Shown here one piece after another: positions 1 to 9,800 of a stretch of DNA of 14,417 bases; position 1 is the stretch's first letter, and the number at the start of each line of letters is the position of its first letter. Both the position numbers and the translations under genes were made by a program. The notes beneath the pieces are model-generated. The model ran no database searches and had not been told where the DNA came from. It worked only from the letters and a program-made list of their open reading frames with translations. The DNA lies in assembly GCA_017998095.1 (NCBI GenBank), contig JAGODU010000092.1:1-14417 (forward strand), written 5' to 3'. The DNA comes from Prolixibacteraceae bacterium. GTDB taxonomy: Bacteria > Bacteroidota > Bacteroidia > Bacteroidales > Prolixibacteraceae.

Positions 1-157
1 AATATAAAAAATTATTTAATAATATCCTAAAATACAATAATAAATTGTTGATAAAATATAGTTTAATTACTCCTACTTCAATAATCTTATGACCTCCTAT
101 ATCCCACTTTCTTCACGTTTTATCTATATGAGGCCGGAGTAAAGAGTTTTCATACCA

Positions 158-187
158 CCCCCACCAATTATTCCCCAACCCCTTCCC
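158..187 (-). other. G-rich patch with G-quadruplex potential upstream of sbcD
   Basis: On the plus strand, C-tracts of 5, 4, 4 and 3 bases lie at 158-162, 173-176, 179-182 and 185-187. The minus strand therefore has four G-tracts separated by loops of 2, 2 and 10 bases. The surroundings are strongly AT-rich, and positions 151-190 contain no G on the plus strand. The tract arrangement is seen directly. Folding into a quadruplex is inference, and the 10-base loop would weaken it. Confidence 0.4.
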
Positions 188-205
188 ACAAGTATTTTAT
201 TTTGC

Positions 206-213
206 TATTTTTG
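206..213 (+). promoter_or_regulatory. Possible Bacteroidota -7 promoter element for sbcDC
   Basis: TATTTTTG matches the Bacteroidota -7 consensus TAnnTTTG and lies 52 bases before the sbcD start. No TTTG is found at the usual 17-23 base distance upstream, so only half of the expected promoter is visible. A start site near 220 would give a leader of about 45 bases. Confidence 0.3.
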
Positions 214-265
214 ATACTCATTATCACAATCAACATTATTACATAATCATAACACTACCAACCAA

Positions 266-1510
266 ATGAACAACGAATCAAAGAAAATCAGGGTTCTTCA
301 CACTTCCGACTGGCATCTCGGACGCTCACTATACGACAGGAAAAGATATGATGAGTTTGCTTCGTTTTTAAACTGGCTTTATGATTTTATTGTTGCTCAG
401 AGAATTGATGTCCTTCTCATTGCAGGCGATATTTTCGATACTACAACCCCCGGCAATCGTGCCCAGGAATTGTACTATCAATTCCTTTCCAAAACATCAA
501 AATCTTGCTGTCGCCATATCATTGTTACCGGCGGGAACCACGACTCCCCTTCCTTTCTCAATGCCCCAAAAGATCTTCTTAAAGCCCTTGATGTCCATGT
601 CGTTGGAGAAATAACTGAAAATATTGAACAGGAAGTTATTGTGCTTAAAAACAATCAGGGCGAGGCGGAAGCTGTTGTTTGTGCCGTTCCCTTCCTCAGA
701 GATCGTGACGTCAGAAAGGTTGAAGCAGGTGAAAGTATTGAGGATAAAAACAGGAAACTGGTAACCGGAATTGCAGTACATTATTCTGATGTAGCTAATG
801 CAGCAAGGCATTTCAATGACTCGAATCCTGTTCCGATAATAGGCATGGGACATCTTTTCACTTCCCGGGGTAAAGTGAACGAAGGCGACGGAGTAAGGGA
901 TCTTTATGTGGGAACATTGCAAAGCATCGATGCAGGAATATTTTCCGATAAGTTTGATTATGTGGCTCTTGGTCATCTTCACATGGCACAAAAGGTTGAT
1001 GGCAATGACAAAATACGCTATTCGGGCTCTCCCCTGCCAATGAGTTTTTCGGAAGCCGATCAACAGAAAAAGGTAATTGTTATTGAATTTGAAAACCTGA
1101 CAATATCGGTTACAGAACATGATATCCCATGCTTTCAGAAACTAATCAGGGTATCCGGAAATTTTGATTCAGTAAAGGGAAAAGTTACAGAACTGGCAAA
1201 TATAAACGAAAATTTATGGCTTGAAATTGAAATACTTGACAGCTCAAGTTCCGGTACAATCACTGAAGAGCTGGATGAAATAATCAAGAACTCCCCCATT
1301 GAAATTCTGCGTATTAAAAATAGTGGATTGCGCAATAATGTACTGATGGCATCCACTGAAAATGAAACCCTCGATGATCTCAACGAACTGGATGTTTTTA
1401 ATCGTTGCCTTGAAATAAACAACATTCCTGAAGAAGAACAAAACCAGTTGATTGAAACATATAAGGAAGTCCTTTTATCCCTCCGTCAAGAAGATACAAA
1501 CAAAAACTAA
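266..1510 (+). CDS. sbcD: SbcD, nuclease subunit of the SbcCD DNA repair complex
   Basis: This is the Mre11-like, manganese-dependent nuclease that works with SbcC to cut hairpins, cruciforms and protein-blocked DNA ends in the cytoplasm. The calcineurin-like phosphoesterase motifs are all visible: TSDWHLG with D15 and H17, GDIFD with D55, GGNHDS with N91 and H92, GMGH with H196, and GHLH at 236-239. The last 150 residues or so form the capping and SbcC-binding region. At 414 residues it is close to the roughly 400 of E. coli SbcD. The ATG at 266 places the first metal motif at the normal distance from the N-terminus. sbcC follows after 5 bases, so the two are surely one operon. No truncation or missing metal ligand is seen. 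Confidence 0.97.
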   Translation: MNNESKKIRVLHTSDWHLGRSLYDRKRYDEFASFLNWLYDFIVAQRIDVLLIAGDIFDTTTPGNRAQELYYQFLSKTSKSCCRHIIVTGGNHDSPSFLNAPKDLLKALDVHVVGEITENIEQEVIVLKNNQGEAEAVVCAVPFLRDRDVRKVEAGESIEDKNRKLVTGIAVHYSDVANAARHFNDSNPVPIIGMGHLFTSRGKVNEGDGVRDLYVGTLQSIDAGIFSDKFDYVALGHLHMAQKVDGNDKIRYSGSPLPMSFSEADQQKKVIVIEFENLTISVTEHDIPCFQKLIRVSGNFDSVKGKVTELANINENLWLEIEILDSSSSGTITEELDEIIKNSPIEILRIKNSGLRNNVLMASTENETLDDLNELDVFNRCLEINNIPEEEQNQLIETYKEVLLSLRQEDTNKN

Positions 1511-1515
1511 ACGCT

Positions 1516-4500
1516 ATGAAGATTTTAAAAATAAGGTTTAAAAACCTGAATTCCCTTGTTGGAGAATGGTCAATTGATTTTACTTCTCCGGAATATGTCA
1601 ATGATGGAATATTTGCCATTTCAGGACCTACCGGTGCAGGCAAGTCAACAATCCTCGATGCTATTTGTCTTGGTCTTTATGGATGTACACCACGACTTGG
1701 GAGTATTACAAAAGCATCAAATGAAATCATTTCAAGGCATACCGGCGAATGTTTTGCTGAAGTAATATTTCAGGTAAACGATGTTCAGATACGTGCTCAC
1801 TGGAGCCAGCAGCGCGCTCATAGAAGGATAAACGGTGAATTGCAAAGTCCAAAGCATGAGATATCAATGGCTGAAAGCGGTGAAATACTTTCTAATCAGA
1901 TTACAACATCAAAAAAGGTAGTTGAGGAAAAAACAGGGATGGACTTCACCCGTTTCACCCAATCAATGTTGCTTGCACAAGGCGGATTTGCTGCCTTTCT
2001 GAATGCTACAGGTTCTGAAAGGGCACCTATTCTTGAACAAATAACCGGAACAGATATATACAGCAAAATTTCGACCAGAGTATTTGAATTTACCAGAGAA
2101 GAAAAGTCTAAACTTGAAAACTTACAAAGCCGGATGAGCGGCATTATTGTCATTGCCGAAGATGAAGAAATAAAGCTGAAAGAAGAAATAAAGGAAAAAG
2201 AGACATCTGAAAATTCACTCAAAGAGACTATTGATAAACTAAATGCTGCAATCAACTGGATTTCAAATATTGAAAATCTGAAGAAAGAACTTAATGAAAT
2301 TTCAAAGAAAGAAGAAGAACTTTCAAGCAAGATTGAAGAGTTCGAACCACTTCGCATTAAACTTCAGGAAGCCCTTCGTGCAAATGAAATTGAAGGTGAA
2401 TACTCTACTTTGAAGGCTCTTCGTTCTCAATTAATAGAAAGTGAAGGATTGCTTCTTACAATGGAGCAGCAAAGACCTGTTTTAGAGGAAAATGCACAGA
2501 ATGCTGAAGAACAATATAAGGAAGCCGCCAGCAAAAAGGATGAAGCAGAGAAATCTAAGGAATCGGTTAAAAAGATTACAGATAAAGTTAGAACGCTGGA
2601 TCAAAACATCAATGATAAATCGGGCACAATTAGCAAATTAAATGAAGAACTTAAAAGTAAAAGAGAAAAACTTGAAGGGTTAAATTCTGATAAAAAGATC
2701 TCAGAGGAATCATTAAGTTCTCTTAATGAACAAATTAAGAATATCAATCTTTATCTTGAAAACAACAGTTTTGATAAATCATTAACATCTGAATTGGGAG
2801 GGATTAAAGCAAATATCATTTTGATTAAGGATTTAGTAAAAAATCAAAAATCATTGCAGGAAAAATATGATGAACAAAAGAAAAAAGTAAATACTAAAAA
2901 AGAAGAAATATTAAAAAGCACTACAAATTTCAACGACTTAGCACTAAAACACAATCAGGCTTTAGATAGTATCAGTAAAAAATCACAAGAAATCAATGTT
3001 TTACTAAATGGAAATACCAAAGAGGAAATAAAAGCTGAAGAAGCTAAGCTTTACAAGGAGTTAATGAAAAGGCAAAAAATTGCAGATTTTGATTCTGAAA
3101 GATTAAACCTTGAAGACAATAAACCCTGTCCTCTGTGTGGCTCAATACACCATCCATACGCCATGGGCAATATTCCTGTCTCTGATGAAATAACAGAAAA
3201 ACTTGAAGGATTGAAAAGGCTTTTAACTAATATTGATAATCTGGAAGCTCAGAAAAGTAATATTGAAAAAACTGAAAGACTGACACATGAACAACTTATT
3301 AAAGCAGAAGGCGAACTTTCATTAAAAAAACAAAATCTAAATAACCTTGAATCAACTTTAAATGATTCAATAATTGAAATTAATAGAGTTACCTCCCTAA
3401 CTAAAGAAAATGTTGCCTCTTTAAATATAATCTTAAATCAATATGGTCTGGAAATAAAAGACATGTCTGATAATACTCTAGATGATATTCTTGGAAATCT
3501 TACAGAAAGAAACAATAAGTGGCAGGAATACAACAACAATCTTGCAAAGTTTAACAAAGGTATAATAGAGGGACAGAATAATCTAAATATCCTGAATGTT
3601 CACATTGAAAATGGTATGAAAGAATTGGAATTGTCAGAAATTACATACAGAAATCTGCATTCAGATATTCAACTTTTAAAATCTGAGCGACTTGATTTGT
3701 TTGGAAATAAAAATCCGAACGATGAGGATAATGCAGCCGGCAATTTATTTAAACAAGCTGAAGAAAATTATACTGATGCCCTTTTAAAACGGCAATCATG
3801 TATTGAATTTTTAAGAAACAACGGGAAAAGTATTAAGGAGCAAATAGAACATATTAATAAAAAGAGATCAGATTTAGAAGCTCTTGAGAGCAATTTCACA
3901 CATACCCTCACCAACTATAACTTTTCGTCTGAAGATGCTTTTTTGGCCACCAGAATGAGTCCTGAAGAAAGAAACAACCTGAACTCACGGGCTGCCTTTC
4001 TTGATAATGAAAAAACGAAGCTTGAAACTCAAAAGAAAGACAGGATGGAGAAGCTTGAAAATCTGTTAGCATTGAATATCACAGACGAACAAATAGATGT
4101 TCTTCAAAATCAACTTTCAGAGAATAATGACACATTTAAGGACATCAATGAAAAAAGGATTGCCCTTCAGGAAAAATTAAGAATTAATGAAGATGCGAAA
4201 ACCCGCTTTGAACAGTTGATATTTGAAGTAAATATTCAAAAAGCCGAGCTGGAGCGTTGGACACGGCTCAACAATCTTATTGGATCGCTTGATGGCAAGA
4301 AATTCAGAAATTTTGCCCAGGGGCTTACCTTTGAGCTAATGGTCAGGTATGCTAATCAGCAACTTGCAAAGCTCAGTGAGCGTTACCTGCTTATCAGGGA
4401 CAATAAAGAACCTCTCGATCTGAATGTTATCGATAATTATCAGGCCGGGGAAATACGATCTACCCGTAATCTGTCAGGCGGAGAATCGTTTATTGTCAGT

Positions 4501-4776
4501 CTAGCTCTTTCGCTTGGATTATCAAAAATGTCGAGTAAAAACGTGAGGGTCGATTCACTCTTTCTTGACGAAGGCTTCGGCACCCTTGACGATGACACTC
4601 TTGAAACAGCAATGTCAACATTGGCAGGTCTGCACCAGGATGGCAAGATAATAGGTATCATCTCACATGTCGGTGCACTTCAGGAACGCATTAACACACG
4701 AATAAGCGTTAAGCCGGAAAGAGAAGGCAGGAGTATAATATCAGGACCTGGATGCATGAGGATTACCACTTCCTAA
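1516..4776 (+). CDS. sbcC: SbcC, Rad50-like ATPase subunit of the SbcCD nuclease
   Basis: This is the SMC/Rad50-family ATPase that binds and tethers DNA and gates the SbcD nuclease. The Walker A motif GPTGAGKST is at residues 37-45. Long heptad-like, Lys/Glu/Asn/Leu-rich coiled coils run from about 190 to 530 and 550 to 870. Between them is the zinc hook CPLCG at 538-542, which joins two SbcC molecules through a shared metal. The C-terminal lobe carries the ABC signature LSGGES at 986-991, Walker B ending LFLDEG with D1018 and E1019, the D-loop TLD at 1023-1025, and the switch histidine H1051 in SHVG. The length of 1086 residues compares with about 1048 in E. coli. It lies 5 bases after sbcD. 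I see no clear terminator of its own downstream. Confidence 0.97.
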   Translation: MKILKIRFKNLNSLVGEWSIDFTSPEYVNDGIFAISGPTGAGKSTILDAICLGLYGCTPRLGSITKASNEIISRHTGECFAEVIFQVNDVQIRAHWSQQRAHRRINGELQSPKHEISMAESGEILSNQITTSKKVVEEKTGMDFTRFTQSMLLAQGGFAAFLNATGSERAPILEQITGTDIYSKISTRVFEFTREEKSKLENLQSRMSGIIVIAEDEEIKLKEEIKEKETSENSLKETIDKLNAAINWISNIENLKKELNEISKKEEELSSKIEEFEPLRIKLQEALRANEIEGEYSTLKALRSQLIESEGLLLTMEQQRPVLEENAQNAEEQYKEAASKKDEAEKSKESVKKITDKVRTLDQNINDKSGTISKLNEELKSKREKLEGLNSDKKISEESLSSLNEQIKNINLYLENNSFDKSLTSELGGIKANIILIKDLVKNQKSLQEKYDEQKKKVNTKKEEILKSTTNFNDLALKHNQALDSISKKSQEINVLLNGNTKEEIKAEEAKLYKELMKRQKIADFDSERLNLEDNKPCPLCGSIHHPYAMGNIPVSDEITEKLEGLKRLLTNIDNLEAQKSNIEKTERLTHEQLIKAEGELSLKKQNLNNLESTLNDSIIEINRVTSLTKENVASLNIILNQYGLEIKDMSDNTLDDILGNLTERNNKWQEYNNNLAKFNKGIIEGQNNLNILNVHIENGMKELELSEITYRNLHSDIQLLKSERLDLFGNKNPNDEDNAAGNLFKQAEENYTDALLKRQSCIEFLRNNGKSIKEQIEHINKKRSDLEALESNFTHTLTNYNFSSEDAFLATRMSPEERNNLNSRAAFLDNEKTKLETQKKDRMEKLENLLALNITDEQIDVLQNQLSENNDTFKDINEKRIALQEKLRINEDAKTRFEQLIFEVNIQKAELERWTRLNNLIGSLDGKKFRNFAQGLTFELMVRYANQQLAKLSERYLLIRDNKEPLDLNVIDNYQAGEIRSTRNLSGGESFIVSLALSLGLSKMSSKNVRVDSLFLDEGFGTLDDDTLETAMSTLAGLHQDGKIIGIISHVGALQERINTRISVKPEREGRSIISGPGCMRITTS

Positions 4777-5038
4777 AGATGAATTTATTCTGAATGATTC
4801 ACTTAATAGGCACAGCACTATTACCATTCCTTCTTTGTGATTTGGAGATGAAAATCCCACTTTCAAAGTATCCCTTCATAATTGCTTTTAAACTTTTACA
4901 AACCCTCCTGTTTCGTTTTCTGTAGTACCTATAATAAGATCTGCATAGTTTACTTTTTTATAATTATCATGTAAAAAACCAATTATGTAAAAAGCATCAT
5001 TGCAAAAATCAAAATATATGTTTTCAATATAAATATTT
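4777..5038. other. Intergenic region between the convergent sbcC and susD genes
   Basis: This AT-rich stretch separates the sbcC stop from the susCD terminator. No plus-strand hairpin with a T-run is visible for sbcC. A short minus-strand reading frame (5082-4888, TTG start) crosses it but begins inside the loop of the susD terminator and is not believed to be a gene. I see no RNA gene or mobile element. Confidence 0.6.
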
Positions 5039-5100
5039 AAAAAAGGCGTTTCACACTCAGTTATCATTTTGTATAATTTCAATGCTGAATGTAAAACGCC
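5039..5100 (-). terminator. Intrinsic terminator of the susCD operon
   Basis: In minus-strand RNA, the arm at 5100-5085 pairs over 16 positions with the arm at 5060-5045, and T6 follows at 5044-5039. The outermost pairs are GGCG with CGCC. Fourteen pairs are Watson-Crick and the two others are G-U wobbles. On the plus strand those two positions become A-C mismatches, so the helix is complete only in the susD direction. The 24-base loop is long, but CATT and AATG inside it could pair to shorten it. It begins 24 bases after the susD stop. Confidence 0.8.
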
Positions 5101-5123
5101 AAATAACTAACCAAACCTAAAAA

Positions 5124-6854
5124 CTATAGAGTCGAATATGGCAGTTTTGTCCAGTCGGAAGAAGCTTCATCCCAACCTTCGTTTTGTTCAAGCACACCTT
5201 CAGATAATGTAATCTGTGAATCAGGTATCTTCCAGAAACCTTTTGTAGCATTATATCGTGTCATGAAATCATAAGCAGCATCAAATGCATACGTATCATT
5301 AACTCCTCTGTTTGTGATAGCCTGACCTGTCTGATTTGTAACAATCTGTTGCACATCTCCCCAACGGCGAAGATCATTCCATCTTAATGCTTCAAAGCAT
5401 AATTCGTAACGACGTTCTTTCTTCAATGCATCAAGTGAATATTGAACAGCAGGTAATCCTGCACGGGAACGAACTTTATTTATACCTTCAGCAGTTCCAG
5501 CAATTTCTGAGTGCATTAGCAATACATCAGCAAAGCGAATAAATATAAGGCTTTGAGTCAAGCCAAGCTGTTTATCGTTTTGTCCACCATAGAAATAGGC
5601 GTAAGACTGATAAAGTGTACCGCTTTCATTATAAGCACCACAGCCAAGATATTTTTTACACAACAAACCAGTATTTTCAACTTCTTTTGAAGGGTCTCCG
5701 GCATAATCAGGCAATTCAATTGCCCTTTCGCAAATAGTACCTTCCCTGCGATAATCGCCTTTATAATCAGGATCTGCTGCCCAGTCTGACCAAAGCTTAC
5801 TGCTTGCAGGTCCGTTTGAATAGCCTGTTGGAACAAATGGATAAGCTTTTGCATCGCCGGCCTTACGTGGATTGAAATATTCAACAATACGATTAGCATA
5901 TCCTGAAGATAATGGATGATCACCACCTGAGAATTCAGTTGTATTTGAAAAACCCAAAGCAAATAAAACTTCCTGATTGTTATCACCAGCCCAAGACAAA
6001 CCTTTATCCTTTGCATATTCGTAATAAGGAGCAGTGTTTGGATTTGAATAAGGCCATAAATTACGTTGATCGGAAAGCAGGTCATGACCACTATTGTTGA
6101 TACAATCTTCCAGATATGCAATTACATCAGCTTTACCGATTTTCTTATCTGAACCTGCAACCGGAAGTTCGGTTTTCCCGTAGAAACCGGTGTAGAAGAG
6201 ATAAACACGGGCAATCAAAGCCTCAGCTGACCATTTTGTAGCATGTCCCAATTCAAAATCAGGATACTTTACTGAAGGAAAATACTCAATTGCCTTAACA
6301 AGATCAGAAGCTATCTGAGCATAGATATCTTCAGCAGGAGACTTTGGGAGGTTCTTTGGTACTGTTTCCAAAATTAAAGGCACAGAACCAAACAGTTGAA
6401 CCATATCGAAGTAGAAGAAAGCACGTAGAAAATGAGCTTCTCCCAACAACTGTTCCTTCTTGCCGTTGGTAGTCCAGCTTCGTACATTATCCATCGTTGC
6501 TATTGCATTGTTGGAACGGAAAATTCCACTATAACGTATAGTCCAGATATTTTCAAACCAGCTCACTTTACTGTTTATCAAGCGGTCGGCACTTTGAGCC
6601 GTACGATTACTTGTACTGCCACCGCCAACACGATCGTCACCTGCCATTTCATAGATAAAGAATGGATTATCGTCAGGACTGTTTACAGCATTGTTCATTG
6701 TACTGTAAATACCTGTAACCATTTGTACAGCATCAGTCTGTGTAAAAGGGAAATTTGATGTGTCTTTCTTGGTATAATTTTCTGTATCAAGAAAAGATTC
6801 ACATCCGGCCAACAAAAGCGTAAGTGCTAATATGCTATATTTTATTCGTTTCAT
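5124..6854 (-). CDS. susD: RagB/SusD-family outer-membrane lipoprotein
   Basis: This is the surface lipoprotein that forms the lid of a SusC transporter and captures a substrate, usually a glycan, for import. The N-terminus is a lipoprotein signal: a KR start, a hydrophobic stretch and a lipobox LLAGC with the acylated Cys18. Residues 137-160 contain the helical segment GEAHFLRAFFYFD, typical of the SusD TPR-like fold. Residues 439-498 carry the usual C-terminal signatures, IRFADVLLMHSEI then ERRYELCFEALRWNDLRRW, and the protein ends with the common QNEGW-type tail. At 576 residues the length is normal. Its ATG is 12 bases after the susC stop, so it is co-transcribed with susC. The substrate cannot be read from the sequence. 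The symbol denotes the family, not a starch system. Confidence 0.95.
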   Translation of the reverse strand: MKRIKYSILALTLLLAGCESFLDTENYTKKDTSNFPFTQTDAVQMVTGIYSTMNNAVNSPDDNPFFIYEMAGDDRVGGGSTSNRTAQSADRLINSKVSWFENIWTIRYSGIFRSNNAIATMDNVRSWTTNGKKEQLLGEAHFLRAFFYFDMVQLFGSVPLILETVPKNLPKSPAEDIYAQIASDLVKAIEYFPSVKYPDFELGHATKWSAEALIARVYLFYTGFYGKTELPVAGSDKKIGKADVIAYLEDCINNSGHDLLSDQRNLWPYSNPNTAPYYEYAKDKGLSWAGDNNQEVLFALGFSNTTEFSGGDHPLSSGYANRIVEYFNPRKAGDAKAYPFVPTGYSNGPASSKLWSDWAADPDYKGDYRREGTICERAIELPDYAGDPSKEVENTGLLCKKYLGCGAYNESGTLYQSYAYFYGGQNDKQLGLTQSLIFIRFADVLLMHSEIAGTAEGINKVRSRAGLPAVQYSLDALKKERRYELCFEALRWNDLRRWGDVQQIVTNQTGQAITNRGVNDTYAFDAAYDFMTRYNATKGFWKIPDSQITLSEGVLEQNEGWDEASSDWTKLPYSTL

Positions 6855-6866
6855 ATTTTTTTCTTT

Positions 6867-9800
6867 TTAAAATACAATGTTAATACCACCTAAAATTGTT
6901 TTTGGACTTGGATAATATCCAATATCAATGCCTGAAGCCCAGCTTTCACTATTGCCATAACCTACTTCAGGATCGAAGCCTGAATATTTGGTGAAAGTGA
7001 AAAGATTCTGAGCAGTTATATAGATTCTTAACTTCTGAAGAGGTAACTTTTTGATTACGCTCTTAAGATCGTAGCCAATTGATATATTGGATATCTTAAC
7101 ATAGTCGCCATCTTCAATATATAAGTCGGATAGCTCTTTAAAGTTGGTATTCTTACCATGAGTAAAAGCAGGATAACGGTTTGTTGAGCCTTCGCCTGTC
7201 CAGTATTTTGTATACACTTCGTTAGTGTAGTTATTGTTGGGTGAATTTGAAAATTCTCTGTAACATTTAGCAATCTGATGACCAAAAGCTCCGTAGGCAT
7301 TAACACTCAGATCGATTCCTTTATATGAGCAATTGAAATTGAACCCCATGGTGAATTTGGGATGAGGATTACCAATCATGACTTTATCTTCATCATCAAT
7401 AACTTCATCACCATTGTCATTAACAAATATCAGGTCACCCGGAACAACTGAATCCTGAAGTGCAATACCACCATCTTTGAAGAACTGGTTTATCTGTGCC
7501 TGATTTTGAAACACACCTGCTGTTTTATATCCCCAGAAATAACCCATAGGATAACCAACTTCAACGCGATAAAGCTCGTCAGTATTTTGAGCAAGTACAT
7601 TTTCAGCACCGTGAATTATTCCCTCCTCATTAGCAATACGGGTAACTTTATTATTGTTGTTGGCAAGACTCAAACCTGCACTGTATTTGAATTTATCGAT
7701 ACTCTTATTTAGGCTGAGGGCAATTTCAAAACCTTTATTTTCAACATCTCCTCCGTTGATAAAAGGAGCGCCTGTTCCGTAAGAAGCCAACTGAGGGGCA
7801 ACCACCAGCCAGTCTTTTGTAGTCTTGTTATACCAGTCGAAAGTAAGAGTAAGCTGTGAATTGAAAAAATGAGCATCGAAACCCAGGTCGAGCTGTTCAG
7901 AAGTTTCCCATGTCACATTTTCATTAGGAAGAATGTCCGGATAAGCACCAATACTCGGATCGTTCTTGTCATTGAAATAATAATAGCTGTCGCTGTTAAA
8001 AGCAATAGTTGCAAGATACTGGAAGTTGTCAATATCAGCATTTCCGTTTTGTCCCCAGTTAGCTCTCACTTTAAGGAAGTTCATTAAACCTGTAGCAGGT
8101 TTCATAAATTCTTCATTAGTCATTACCCAGCCGGCTGAAAGAGAAGGGAAATATCCCCAGCGATGTCCTCTTGCAAAATTTGAAGATCCATCTGCACGCA
8201 TAACCAGCGATGCCATGTATGTTTCGTTATAGTTGTAATTAACACGACCAAAGAAACTAGCCAATCCACCTGCAATATTTGGAGAACCCGAGATTCTGGT
8301 ATCCGTTGTGTTAAGTCCTTGTGAATTGTTAATATAAGCATGGTCAAAAGATCCTGGGAACAAAGAATTGGAGTTGGTAATTGAAAGTTCATTTCCGTAG
8401 CCCCATTTTTCAACCGACTGCCCTACCAGGAGGTCGATATGATGTTTGTTGATAGAAGTCACAAAGTTTAATGTATTTTCCCATGTCCACTTAGTGCTGT
8501 ACGATTGTGTTTGAGTAATATCGTCAGTCAGGTTTGAATTGTCGGATGAAAGCTCGTAAACAGGTACATATCTGCGATAGTCACTATGGAAAAACTGATA
8601 ACCGGCATTGCTTCTGAATTTAAGTTCCTTGACAGGAGCAATCTCAACAAAGGCATTAGCTTGCAGCCTTCTGGTATTTGTGTTCTTCTGACTGTGATTA
8701 ACACTAATCTTTGCCAGAGGATTTACTAGTCTCTGGTCAAAATCCCAACCTGTAGCAACCATATCTTTATAAACAAAGAAATCACCATCAGTATTGTAGG
8801 CCGGTAATAAAGGAGAAGCAATAAGAAGGTCACGAACGTTATTATTGTATATACCCCCAATATTTAAACCAGATTTATTCGAAGATGTAAATGTTACATT
8901 CTCTCCAAAAGTAATGATAGCACGATCGTTTTTCCTCAGCAGTGTGTGGTCTGAATTAAGATGAACAGTGTAGCGTTCAAATTTGGGAACAGCAGATTTT
9001 CCTATAGTACCTTCCTGCCCAAGATATGAAAAGCCCATTGCAACTCTCGACATATCGCTACCACCGGAAATATTTACGGAATGGTTGTTGATTGGAGCAT
9101 TATTGTTTTTTGATTCTTCAAGCCAGTTAGTTCCATTCCATGAACCATCCATTATACTTTGATAATGATTTGGAACCAGAGTTTTAAAATTATATTCTTT
9201 TGCACCTGAAGAAACAAGAGTTGAATTAACAATTTCCATATACTGTTTTGCATTCAATGTTTCAATGCCATTTGTACTTGCATTCTGAACACCGGTATAG
9301 CCATCGTAGCTTACAACAAAATTGCCTGCCTTACCTTTTCTTGTTGTTACAAGAATAACACCGTTTGCAGCCCTGGCACCATAAATAGCAGAGGAAGCAG
9401 CATCTTTGAGAATGTCAATTGATTCTATATCACTTTGATTCAAGGCTTCGAGAGAACCGCCGGCTACTCCGTCAATTACTACCAACGGATCTGAAGAGCC
9501 TGTAGTTCCCAGACCGCGAATATTTATTTTATAACCTTCGCCCGGCTGGCCTGAGCGCTGAACAATATTCACACCGGGAGCTAAACTTTGTAAAGCACCA
9601 AGAGCATCAACAGAATTTCTTTTGGAAAGACTTTCACCATCAACCTGAATGGTAGAACCTGTAACAAGTTTCTTCTTTTGAACACCGTATCCGATAGCTA
9701 CAACTTCTTCAAGTCCAATGGCATCTTCAGAAATAACAACGTTGATTACATTATTGTTATTAACCGCTATTTCCTTAGTTTTATAACCAATAAAAGAAAA

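Noticed and set aside
497..1120. Long antisense frame of 207 codons opposite sbcD
   Set aside because: It lies wholly within sbcD, whose motifs are intact throughout. The predicted product has no recognisable domain, so it is a shadow of the real gene.
4888..5082. Minus-strand reading frame of 64 codons in the sbcC-susD gap
   Set aside because: It starts only with TTG, its start lies inside the loop of the susCD terminator, and its product resembles nothing I recognise. It would need a promoter of its own downstream of that terminator.
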